The notes under the pieces are model-generated. The model ran no database searches and was not told where the DNA came from. It saw only the letters and a list, made by a program, of their open reading frames with translations. Positions 9,833 through 19,370 of a stretch of DNA of 20,756 nucleotides are shown here, in pieces; position 1 is the stretch's first letter, and the number at the start of each line of letters is the position of its first letter. The DNA comes from Didymodactylos carnosus (taxonomy: Eukaryota > Rotifera > Eurotatoria > Philodinida > Philodinidae). The DNA is taken from positions 1-20,756 of the forward strand of contig CAJNOQ010003289.1 of the NCBI GenBank assembly GCA_905250885.1, read 5' to 3'. The translations under genes and the position numbers were made by a program.

Positions 9833-10410
9833 CTAAGAATATGAATAAGACCATTCTTCGATAAACACGTGCCTGAGACTGGGATGATGCGCAGCAGCCG
9901 TTTGCAAGCGGTCAACGGCAGAGCCTGTAATAAGATTGCCTGTCACCATTAGATGAGTCAATGTTCGATTTCGGCACAGATTTGCGGCAAGATCCACAGC
10001 GCCTTTGTTCTTTATACAAGTGCCGTCGAGTATCAGGTGAGTAAGATTAGTATTACCGAGTGCTACTGCAATAGCGTGTGCGCCGGCGTCTCCGATGATA
10101 TTTTTAGAAAGGTTCAATCTACGGAGATTTGGTGCAAATTCGAACGCCGACGCAATCAAGGTGGCACCGGCTGACGTAATATTATTTTCACTCAAGTCGA
10201 GTATAGTGCATTTTGAATTAGTCATCCCGTATTCGATAATGATTTTCAAGTCGTTGTCAACCAAACCACGTGATCCTAACGAAATGGAACTGCCTTTACA
10301 TTTGGCGATCATTTTTTCATTGCGCGGATCACGGAGAACAATGTTTGACGGCGGTGACCATCTTGCCGGAGTTGCAGCAGTGGGCGTCGATGTTGGCACA
10401 CGTGGTGAAA
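9833..10410 (-). CDS. Leucine-rich-repeat protein (RNase-inhibitor/NLRC3-like repeats)
   Basis: An open frame of about 192 residues ending at TAG 9833. It starts with a Ser/Thr/Pro-rich segment, then at least four 28-residue leucine-rich repeats of RNase-inhibitor type: CTILDLSENNITSAGA, LRRLNLSKNIIGDAGA, LTHLILDGTCIKNKGA and LTHLMVTGNLITGSA. Such repeats form a curved protein-binding solenoid; no partner or second domain is visible. The 5' end is unresolved. There is no in-frame ATG upstream before a TAG near 10448, but TTTTGACAG ending at 10411 is a good splice acceptor, so 10410 is taken as the start of a last exon whose upstream exon was not found. An alternative start is the internal Met of NEKMIAKCK. 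It may be a fragment. Confidence 0.7.
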
Positions 10411-11778
10411 CTGTCAAAATTAGATGAATATTCAAAGATACGGACTTGGGAAGCTGCTATCGTAGTTCAATCTTCTTGACTCGAACGATACGCATCTCGT
10501 ACCTGATAATACTACTGGCTACCCCGATTCCTATCTAGACGTGATGTCTTCGCATTAATCGATGCGTGTTACACTTGGAACTGGCCTCTGAAACTAGCGA
10601 TACATCCAAAATGCTATCTTCTGAAACTAATATTGCTGGTGCACATCGCAAACATAGTTGATTAACAAAGCTAGTTCAACGTAGGCAATCGGTTAGAATT
10701 TCTATTTTGGTACGATCGAAAGATACCAGATAGTTTTTCGTGTCTTCAGAGAAATGTTTACAGCTCTGTCTTACAGAGATTGAAATCACTTAAGTTTTTC
10801 TATCGAGTGACTGTCTTTGGATTTGGCGATCAATGCGCATGATATGGAGTTGGAGCATTCTCAGAAATCGTTTGAACCACAGACAGACGTCTGTCCAGTT
10901 TGTGCTTCATCAAATAGGGAAAACCGTTCGTCGGTAGTCTATTTCTTCTTCGAATTATTTAAAAATACAATCGAGTCTCGTACGTCTGACTTACACCACA
11001 TTTGTCGAGAAGATATCAGGCTTATGACAATGTCTCTGGCCAACACTTTGAATCAGAAAGTCGCTTAAAGGTTGGAGTATTCTTCGAAATTCCTCTTGAC
11101 CTTGTCACAGAGCATGATCGATGTACAGTAACAGCTGTATTCATGTGCAGTTGGAGCAGCTCTATGGTATTTCACACTCTGATCTCGTAGGACTTCGCTA
11201 CTATCGCTCTCAACCAGGAAAAGGGATTCATATGTCAAGGAAGAATATTCTAAACATTTTACTCCGATTGAGATGATACGATGTTCTTGCTAAAAGCAAA
11301 TATAACTAATCGGAAAGTGTATAAGTGAAATTTTGTTCCCATCTGTACTCAAAGTTGCTGTCAGGCGAGAAAAGAATTATAGTTGATAATCGAGTTGCAT
11401 GTATCGGGTTTTGAATTTAAATAATAGGAACCTTACTTAAAATCTTTACATGAAGTTTTCAACACGCAGCCGTTTACTGCTTTATTCTTATATTTATCAT
11501 AAACTTACTTATACGCTGCGGTGTTGTGCTAGCAGTACGTGCAGAAGAGAGTCGATTATCTGGGTTTGCTTGACAAGTTCTCTATAGTGTATGGAATGGC
11601 AGAAAAGTATGCTGTCTCCAATATTCGGCTATCGAAAACGAACCCGATGCTCTGACAGATTACTCGGTGTGCAAGTCGTTGAACAATAACCACAGGCGAT
11701 CGGAATCGTAGTAGACGTATGTATTTCTCTAAGAAAGAGATTAATCATCATTATGTACTTAAACAAATCTATATAGTG
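10411..11778. other. Gene-poor stretch between LRR and kinase genes
   Basis: About 1.37 kb without a confident gene. Plus-strand frames at about 10817-11277 show protein-like composition in three successive frames and are listed separately as a decayed coding trace. The remainder, 10411-10816 and 11278-11778, is AT-rich. It should contain the missing 5' exon of the LRR gene if that gene is complete, but no minus-strand exon candidate with good splice signals was found. Confidence 0.4.
10817..11277 (+). pseudogene. Possible decayed coding sequence, family unknown
   Basis: Three consecutive plus-strand frames look protein-like and overlap. The first (10817-11068) contains HSQKSFEPQTDVCPVCASSN, with a CPVC motif. 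The second (about 11002-11190) has YQAYDNVSGQHFES followed by LKVGVFFEIPLDLVTEHD. The third (about 11145-11277) has EQLYGISHSDLVGLRYYRS, then PGKGIHM. No ATG begins the first frame and no clear GT-AG introns join them, so a frameshifted relic fits best; a real multi-exon gene is possible. I do not recognise the family. Confidence 0.3.
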
Positions 11779-12963
11779 TTACCGATGCATGGATGAAGCC
11801 GTGCTCGGTCGTATTGATTGCAAATATAGGTTTGTAAGTCTGATATTCGATGATGGTCTATCCGGCAATAAATGTGAAATCTCTGACTGGAGTTCGGTGA
11901 AGGTTGGCCTGTAATCTGATTGGTGAGTCATGCACTTCGAAATGATTGACCATAGAGCATTGGTACACACGCGCGTCGACGGTCGTTTCAATTGCTCACC
12001 AGCCAATACTTTCGTTCTTATTCGATCGTCTTCCAATTCATCCCAAGGAAGCGCTCCCTTCGATACAGCCTCCCACATAAGAACGCCCATTGAAAACATG
12101 TCAGACTTTTCTGTGTATGATTCCCGGCTGTTTGGTTTCCGAAGTATCTCCGGCGCACTCCATCGAAGAGGAAAATTACACACAGTTGATGTTGCATTGC
12201 TATTCGTCTGATAAAGTGCACTCTCCCGTGTCAATCCGAAGTCAGTCAATTTGACAAGATTCAGATTGGAATCATTCGGATCAAACTGAAACACAAGAAT
12301 ATTTCGGCAAGCTAGATCGCCATGAACAATATGCTTCTGGGCCAGATAGCTCATGGCATCAGCGATTTGAAGAAATATTTCGTAGAAAACTCGCTGATCG
12401 CTTGGTACCAGTGGTTCGTTTATTAGCGTTTCGGCGAGATCTCCCATGGGTGCATATTCTTGAAGCAACATTACTCCAACGCTTTGCTCATCGTTGGCTT
12501 CGACAAAACCGAATGTGCGCAGAATGTTTCGATGTCGACTCAGTTGAACGTAGAATGATGCTTCTTTCAGAGCCCGTGCACCGCGAATTTGCAAGAGAAC
12601 GATGTCGGGTCCTTGCAGATTGTTTAACCACTGCGCTTCGTACAGAAATTTACCACCATTTTGAAACAAGGGTCTATTTCCTTTCTTTTTCACGTCGACA
12701 TTCAGTTTGAATTTGTAATTTTGTCTTGCCGATTGTTGTTCTATCTCTAGGATTTGTTTCACTAGGTAATTCGGACGTAATGAGTCAAGTGATATTGGCT
12801 GCCGCGTCATTGGACTAGTACACGCTCCCGTCAACCATTGAATAATAGCCGATCGTTCGTAAGTATGCCCATCATCAGCAATGACAGGATCAACGAAGCG
12901 CTCACGGGTTAACGGACACTCCAGCACTTCATTAAACATCCGTTGCTCTTGTTTTGCGGCCAT
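11779..12963 (-). CDS. U-box domain fused to a tyrosine-kinase-like domain
   Basis: A single open frame of 394 residues from ATG 12963 to the stop at 11779; an upstream extension has no ATG. Residues about 12-75 are a U-box (ECPLTRERFVDPVIADDGHT, then YERSAIIQWL), the E2-binding fold of ubiquitin ligases. Residues about 100-375 form a protein kinase fold. It has HGDLACRNIL (214-223), DFGLTR (241-246), PLRWSAPE (265-272) and SMGVLMWEA, and the activation segment reads like a tyrosine kinase. The beta-3 lysine is replaced: the strand reads DIVLLQIR, with Gln near 125 where VAVK is expected, and the glycine loop is degenerate, while the alpha-C Glu (134), catalytic Asp and DFG remain. It is probably a cytosolic adaptor coupling ubiquitylation to a weak or pseudo-kinase. 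Targets are unknown. Confidence 0.85.
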   Translation of the reverse strand: MAAKQEQRMFNEVLECPLTRERFVDPVIADDGHTYERSAIIQWLTGACTSPMTRQPISLDSLRPNYLVKQILEIEQQSARQNYKFKLNVDVKKKGNRPLFQNGGKFLYEAQWLNNLQGPDIVLLQIRGARALKEASFYVQLSRHRNILRTFGFVEANDEQSVGVMLLQEYAPMGDLAETLINEPLVPSDQRVFYEIFLQIADAMSYLAQKHIVHGDLACRNILVFQFDPNDSNLNLVKLTDFGLTRESALYQTNSNATSTVCNFPLRWSAPEILRKPNSRESYTEKSDMFSMGVLMWEAVSKGALPWDELEDDRIRTKVLAGEQLKRPSTRVCTNALWSIISKCMTHQSDYRPTFTELQSEISHLLPDRPSSNIRLTNLYLQSIRPSTASSMHR

Positions 12964-14943
12964 CTTTCTTAACAGAGAAGAATATAACAGTCTCTTAGTT
13001 TCTGATTGCAACTACGTATTGGAAAATATTTCTCTTCGTAAGCTAAGTTCAAGCTGCTTACTCTCGCTTAAAGTTTTACCAGGGATATTCATGGACAGAT
13101 CAATCAAGGATAAGCAGACATTTAGAATACCGTACAAATAATAAATTAAAACACAATCTCTTTACGTTGTCCCTCTTCTAAGACTGATTTATCGAACGAC
13201 ATTGACTGCAGAAGTTCACACTCAATCTCTTCCATCTCCACTACAAATGCAGTAGAAATCGTATTTCGAAAAACTAAAGAGAATTCGAGATAGAACCACA
13301 TGCTTAGTGGAAAGCAGTGAATGTGATGAAACAACGAAGCGGTTTTTACATTATGATAGGTGGTAGAATAGGACTAGTTGGTATTAGTTCTTAGAGACTC
13401 ACAAAATTTTACAGAGAAACAGAGGAACACACTCGAGCCGTAGATGAAAGAAAGTTTTATCTGCGAGATAATAACGAGTAAATCTTGATAAAGCACGTTG
13501 GAAAATCTCTTAAAGATGTTAGCTTTGCTCAATTTTCTATTATGGAATAGGATCGCAGCTAACTCGGTTTTTCACTCTCACTTGAAACTCAACGTTTTTA
13601 ACTAGGAAAAAAGGAAAAAACTGCAAATCTTTACCTTCTTCGTGTTTGCTCTTCGTGTTTGATCTTCGTCTCCAGGAAGACCGCTTCCAGAAGTGGGGAA
13701 AATGTTTTTTCCTTATTCTGCTTTTCCTCCTGAATGAACTCTTTAAATAAATTGTATACCGGGTGCGCCATACATATCTTTACGATAAGAAAATTCAATA
13801 TTTCCCCCTCTAATTATACATATAGGGCTGATTGGGTATATCCATGGGAAACGTACCACTCCATACACGACCACCTCAGAATCGCCTGAAACTTTCAGGG
13901 TTTGTAGAGCAGAGTCAGCTGATCATTTTTGTATCTTACCGTTTTCTTCTGCCACGTTCGCCTGGGTCAGCATAATTAAAATACGGAGATAAGAGACGCA
14001 AAAATGCATGCATGAAAAACATGCATTTTTTTCCGTCGGAAGCCCTTTTCTCTATCATTCCAAGAGATAAACATATGGTATTATATATATTCTGATAGCC
14101 CGTCTCTCGCTCTATCACCTCCCATGCTCATCGCATCATTTTTGGCGAAAGAAATTTTTTTTTTATGGAGGACCATCGAATGACCTAGCGAGAACCTTTC
14201 TCGCTCAATAGAAATCCTCTTCCCGATTCGGGGACTAACTGTTCTTCTACGTTTTGTAGAGCGTCGCTTGCTCTATCTGCTGACGTCTTCCGATTTCTTC
14301 GCTAGTTACATCCGCGACAAAGAAACCGAAAAAACGTGTTGTGGCCGTTTTTGACCGTAAATCTCTCTCTCTAATCCAGGATTTCATTAGAGCAACTGTA
14401 CCTAGCGTTCTGAAACAGCAGTCCACATCGATGTCGACGCAAGGAGAGAAGATTCTCCTGACGACTCCGTCGTGAAAACGGTCATGAGTCATAATCATGC
14501 GGTTAAAATATCAATACTCGACCGAGTCTTGCATTCGTTTATCCTCGATACCGCCACATGATGTGGGACGACTGTTGAAGTTCTCCTTCATGGGAACTAG
14601 TAAATCGCCTTAGGTTCATTCGTCGCTTTCGGAAGCCTAGAGCTAGTTCAATCAAACGCTTCGATTGATGCACTCCTCTAGGTACGGGTACACAGGGTCA
14701 TGGACTAAGACTGATAGCCACCTATGGTCATATGCATGCTCAATAAAAAGAATCTCAAGGTTCTTATTGAGTGACTAGATTCACGTTCATTCAGCTTTTC
14801 CTAACGAGTAACAGTGTAAAGGTGCGAAGTTCATAGGGAAAAGTAAACTAGGCGTATGCGCTTCTCTGAAAGCAAGTAACTTCTGTATCTATTCTTCCGA
14901 GCAAGTACTGAAGAATGACGTGGAGCATCCCATTGAATGCACG
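12964..14943. other. Gene-poor stretch with element remnants
   Basis: Nearly 2 kb without a confident gene. Items seen: a possible solo transposon end at 13757-13785 (TA, then CCGGGTGCGCCATA) with no partner; a perfect 11-bp hairpin at 14000-14030; a short direct repeat of CTTCGTGTTTG at about 13638-13665; and a 58-codon plus-strand frame at 14299-14475 of lysine-rich character (KKPKKRVVAVFDRKSLSL) preceded by a possible acceptor TTCGCTAG. The last may be an exon or the end of a lost gene, but nothing upstream joins to it. Confidence 0.4.
14000..14030. repeat. Perfect 11-bp hairpin
   Basis: AAAAATGCATG at 14000-14010 is the exact reverse complement of CATGCATTTTT at 14020-14030, with a 9-nt loop. 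A T-run continues the right side. It could be an element end or a 3'-end structure; no gene boundary supports either. Confidence 0.6.
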
Positions 14944-17679
14944 TCACAGATCGTAGTTTTGGCAGATCGTCGATTCCCATGTACGGCGACATTGAATATT
15001 TCGAAAGCCGTGCGGCACGAAGTGGTGGAATGAACGAATACCATGGATAGCTGTAAGGAAAAAATTAAAAACGATAGGAACGGAATCATGCAGACCATGT
15101 ACCATTGACACTTGACCATCTTTGTGCGTTCTTCGTACGATGCAGATTCACTATCTCTTCTGATCTGACATACTGTAGTTCGATTGGATTTCCAGTTGAG
15201 TCTTGTCGCTGCTTGGAGAATTCATAGAATTCTCTGGCACTCTTGAATGCTTCGGTTGGGCCATGACGAAGTAAATATCGAGTTGCGGTCGATTTCAGAG
15301 CTGCTCCCAGTCCGTCTACTGGACCTTTTCCATGTGACGTTGCGCTGAACGACCATACTGCAGGTACTCCGAAGTCGACATCATGGAACGTCAGATTGAG
15401 AATGCTCTGTCGATTCTTGAAGTGTGAGGGTCCACCATCGGTAACGTAATTGATCAACTGAACATTGGGTGCTAACTCCTGTATCCTAGATACCAGGAAG
15501 CGCTGAGCAAAATACACAAATTGTGTGCCCTAAATTGAAGAAGTCATTTATTTCTTGGGAAATTCTGTGATGAGTTCGTTATTACATGCTCGAGATAATC
15601 GCTTATTATTGCGAAGTTCTTCTGCGCTGCCCCCATTACCACAAGGACCGTAAAAATAGTCGCCTGTGGTTTGTCGAAGTGTGCTGACTGTACCTCGCGC
15701 TGCGATATCAATGCAAAATTTTGCGCAAAGTCCATCTGCACAACTACAGTCGCATTCGGGTCGGACGCCTAGTAGCCGAAGAAGGGAAACAATATGCAGG
15801 TAGAAACAATCACGTTTTACCTTCTTGATCTCACTGATGTATAATTGTTGCGTTTTCATACAGTGATGATGAGTGACATAACTATTCCATTGATCATCGA
15901 TCTCATCGAGGAGTAGACTCACGCTTCCCTTCATCTGTTGCAATGCTACACGATTGTCTGTGCGCTTCCAAAGAGACCATTGTGTGTCTTCATCTGTGTC
16001 GCCATGAAAATTAGGCAACAGGTAATCCGATGGGTATTGATTTCCGCAGGTTCTGAAATCTCTGTAATAGCATGCATCAGCTGCTGGCGAGCACAGAATC
16101 TGATCGAATAAAGTCTGCCTGTCGAGTTGTCCATCGTCGAGGTGATTCCAAGCCTGTAGGAGCAATAACATGATAAGTCGAGAAGCAAGCGAGATTTCCT
16201 TGCTTACTTTGAGAACTAGGACGAAATTTTCATGATACACGCAACAGCAGGTGTCATGTAGGGACATCGGCTTCACATGACGTGGTCTTAGCGCATAGAA
16301 CTGCGATCTGCCTATCTCATATTGTGAGAAATCACTCTTGAATTTTTCAAAGGCTTCACCGATAGTTAACAGCATGAAACGCTTAGCAACAGGTTGTTTC
16401 TTCACCAATATAACGTCCGCCTTCTTAGGTGAAACTCGGCTGATTGAATCCTGTTCAAAGAAATCGATAACGGCCTGAGCGGTAACTACATCTAATGGTT
16501 TGTTACCACGGAGATCTTCGGGTTGGGCGAGAAAACCACCTGATACCCGAAGTTCACGTGAACGACGAGCTTGTCGCTCAGGTGTGTTGAAAAATCTTTG
16601 CACCTTCTGGCGTCCCCAGTTGTAAGGTGCAATTGTGAGTAGACGCACTTGCTCTGCTTTATCGCTTGAGTCGTATAGCTGCTGTAGGCCACTAATCAAC
16701 TCGTCCTTTTCAGCGAGATTAAGTGACAAGATCCCGTCGTCGTCGTCGTCGTCGTCGTCCTCTGTTGTTTCGTTCATCGCCGTTCGACCTTTATTTTTCA
16801 GAAGAGCCTCAGACAGATTCTTGAGCATCACGCATGCTTGATTGACTTTGTTGCACAAGGCATCAGTGTGACGCCTAAATCGAGAAAGGAACACAAGACG
16901 CAATTATATCCATCCATTCAATACTAGGACATCACTCACACGTCAGCGATTGCTTCGATTCGTAACAAGTGGAATACCTTGTTGAGAATTTCCTTTGCTG
17001 AGAGCCGCTCGTGCGACGTGGCTGCCCATGTAAAAATCTTCCAAGTTTTAACGATTTAACGAAAAACGATGTTACCTTTTTGATCATAGAAACGCGTTAA
17101 AAATGAGCTTTATAACGAAATTTCACGTCTTTTTCTTCGTTTTCTGTTGCTAACGAGGAAAAATGCGTCAACACTCGTTAAAAAGTTCATTTTTAACGCG
17201 TTTCTATGATCAAAAAGGTAACATCTTTTTTCGTTAAACCGTTAAAACTTGGAAGATTTTTACATGGGTGATTCATCCTCGCTGGAAGCATCAGATTCTT
17301 CGAGCTCAGAAGAGCGAACTCGCCCAGCTATCTCGGAATAATTTCGAACAGTGAGTGAGCTAGTTGAGGATCGCAGTCGTCGATGCAGGCCTGACCCGCT
17401 GTCACTATCTCCCATTTCATCATCCCACTACTGCTGGCCATCTCGAGAAGTTTGAAAATGATCCATCTCGAATTCGTGACAGCTGTTGCACATATAAGCA
17501 TCTTCGGCCGCGTTCGATCCAACAGGGAACATCATTGCTACGGAATATTTCTTCTTCAGAAAAGTGACGAGCTGGGATGAGAGCCGGATTTTCCCTTTTG
17601 CATGTGACGGAAACCGTCCAACCTTGCTTTCTCCATTGTGCCGCCAAGGATGGCAACACCAAACTTTTGGCTTCGTCAT
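14944..17679 (-). pseudogene. Transposase-like gene (TDGGPSHFKNR / ATSHGKGPVDG family), disrupted
   Basis: Six exons: 17679-16940 (interrupted by a MITE), 16874-16208, 16153-15821, 15768-15586, 15529-15103 and 15050-14944. Introns are 65, 54, 52, 56 and 52 nt, and frames join correctly. The 54-nt one has GT-AG ends but is also open, so it may be exonic. The N-terminus carries a Cys/His set (VWCCHPWRHN, later MCNSCHEF) that may bind zinc. An acidic linker follows with eight Asp from a GTC repeat. A middle part contains CCCVYHENF and C-rich segments. The C-terminal catalytic-looking core has VVQMDFAQNF, VTDGGPSHFKNR and ATSHGKGPVDGLG, with an RNase H-like layout of acidic residues. I recognise it as a widespread, unnamed invertebrate family; a transposase role is inferred. 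TAG at 17428-17430 and the insertion at 17025 break it. Confidence 0.72.
17025..17268. mobile_element. Palindromic MITE / foldback element
   Basis: A 244-bp non-coding element with 93-bp terminal inverted repeats, 17025-17117 and 17176-17268, with 4 mismatches, around a 58-bp centre. The ends begin CCCATGTAAAAATC. The dinucleotide TG occurs at both edges (17023-17024 and 17269-17270), and removing the element plus one copy joins the flanking coding frames of the transposase-like gene without a shift. That supports precise insertion with a 2-bp duplication. The arms contain repeated TTTAACG motifs. Without a coding capacity it depends on a transposase in trans; the superfamily is not clear from the ends. 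Confidence 0.88.
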
Positions 17680-17715
17680 TCAATCCACAACAGAATGTTC
17701 AAGGCGGAGCAGAGA

Positions 17716-18793
17716 TGTCGATTGAATTCAACAGTTATGCAGGCAGAACTCTCACGTTCTTTTCTTTTCGTTCGATACAGATCAACCTCCACTATATTCA
17801 GTGCACTACGCCAATGCTTCTACTGGCATCTAACTTACAAGATGAACAATGGGTTTACTATTACCAGCTAGGTATCACAGAAGGTATTCGGACTGGACGG
17901 GTGTCGAAAAGAATGGCGAGAGACAATTCGATGTGTTATGCCTGTGGTCGTTCAAAACATATCATCGAACAACGTCGCAAGAAATTTCAAAGACAACTAA
18001 AACAAATTCAAAGTGATATCGATCAACATATGACACAAGCAACCATTCCACTCTCTGATTTGAATACTATCAAAAACATCGTTACTGATCTTGTTGATAA
18101 GAATCAATATTCATTGCGTGTCGAGTTCGAAAGACGAAAAGCTATGCTCCAATTCGATGCCAAAGATCACCAATGTATCCAAGCATTCTATGGTCTAAAA
18201 CCGAGCCAAACACAGGCACGTGTCAACCTATCTTCAATTGAAAGCTAACCTACGGGAAAACTGACCATCTTCAAATTCGTACAGCAAAATTTATTTGGAA
18301 AGCAACCCATGATGAACACAAGCTTCGATATGAAATTGCCATTCTCCAAAATTGGTTACATTACAAATCATCGATCTCAACCGATTGTCACATTTTTCCA
18401 GATCTCCCATTGATCAAGATTAAGCAGATATTCACGACACTTATTCTCGATCAGAAGCAACCAACAGCATCACTTCAATTGTCAGCCAATGAAAGCGACT
18501 CGACAATATCTGAATTTTATTTCCATCAATTCCTACGACGAACCAAGTATATTGCCGAAAAAAGAGCCGACACTCATGCTCTGAACGCAGCACATCGAAA
18601 AACGAGAATGTTCAAGAACACAAACCCAAGTCAATCATCAGAATGTGACCATCATATCCTCACCGCCATCGAACATCGACGCACAGCAATGATTCAACGT
18701 GCTCAATGTGAACTACTACAAAACCTCAAATTCAACTTTGTACATTCCTTGAGAACAGTGAACCAACAATGGATCAGAACAACACTGCTATGA
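17716..18793 (+). CDS. Uncharacterised charged, probably helical protein with CxxC motif
   Basis: Two exons: up to 18219, and 18285-18793. The 65-nt GT-AG intron (18220-18284) restores the frame, although its donor is weak (GTGTCA). Convincing protein begins by MARDNSMCYACGRSKH (ATG 17913), which has a single CxxC. A long Gln/Lys/Arg-rich segment likely to form coiled coil follows (IEQRRKKFQRQLKQIQSDI). The second exon continues KFIWKATHDEHKLRYEIAI and SEFYFHQFLRRTKYIAEKRA, to the TGA after TTLL. The start is uncertain: the frame is open from 17577, overlapping the antisense of the divergent transposase-like gene, and 17716 is the first ATG beyond that overlap. I do not recognise a named domain. 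It resembles accessory ORFs found beside bdelloid mobile elements, but that is a guess. Confidence 0.55.
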
Positions 18794-19124
18794 AACACAA
18801 AGAAACTCTAGAAGAAATGGTATCACTGGACCCAATCCATTGCTTTCTATAGGTATGACTTCTTTCCAAACAATAAATAATCCTTTTCGACTCCAAACAC
18901 GTCTTAATTGAGAATATTTCCCCATTCAGATTCATTCAACCCATTTCCCAGCACAGAGTAGTGATATGAACAGATTTATCTATTTTAATGTCATCTTCCA
19001 GCAGAGACAGAGTGGAAACATTCGCATTGTCGTGGTAGCTATACTCATCCTTTCTAAACTTTGTCACCGATGCAGCCATACTTCCTGAGCTCTCTGATTC
19101 GAACGAAGATAGGGACGACGATGA
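18794..19124. other. Short gene-poor stretch
   Basis: About 330 bp between the end of the coiled-coil gene and the second Helitron-like tail. No ORF, repeat or RNA structure is supported. AATAAA near 18871 could serve as the polyadenylation signal of the upstream gene ending at 18793. Confidence 0.45.
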
Positions 19125-19178
19125 CTAGGCATGTCGCAATACCAAGACTCTCGGGAATTGGTATTGAAGGCTTTGATG
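19125..19178 (-). mobile_element. Helitron-like 3' terminus, copy 2 (hairpin plus CTAG end)
   Basis: On the minus strand a perfect 9-bp hairpin (arms CAATACCAA at 19137-19145 and TTGGTATTG at 19158-19166, 12-nt loop) is followed by 8 nt and CTAG at 19125-19128, with T as the next base. These are the spacing and end expected of a Helitron 3' terminus. The block is about 85% identical to 4481-4533 and similarity stops at the same base in both. A minisatellite directly precedes it in element orientation. No 5' end or Rep/helicase gene is seen, so this may be a non-autonomous or truncated copy. Confidence 0.65.
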
Positions 19179-19370
19179 AGTATTGATGTATTGGTAGTAC
19201 TGGTATCGTTGTTATTGAAGTATTGGCGGCATTGGTATTGATGGTATTGAAGTATTGGCGGCATTGGCATTGATGGTATTGAAGTATTGGTAGTATTGGT
19301 ATTGATGAGTATTGATGTATTGGTGCCATTGGTATTGAAGATCTTGGTACTGGTATTGAAGTATTGATTG
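19158..19370. repeat. Minisatellite, 32-bp period, GGTATTGA-rich
   Basis: About 210 bp of tandem repeats. The clearest units start at 19220, 19252 and 19284 (GTATTGGCGGCATTGG type, 32 bp each); others are degenerate, with recurring TATTGGTATTGA and GAGTATTGATG blocks. The hairpin arm TTGGTATTG of the adjacent Helitron-like tail is itself a unit fragment. Open frames across it (Asn/Thr/Ile-rich) are a consequence of the repeat, not a gene. Confidence 0.85.

Noticed and set aside
12964-13011. N-terminal extension of the U-box/kinase gene to 13011
   Set aside because: That frame opens with TTG, not ATG; ATG 12963 directly precedes the U-box and is the better start.
16635-16841. Serine-rich plus-strand frame
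   Set aside because: Antisense of a GTC trinucleotide run that encodes poly-Asp in the minus-strand gene.
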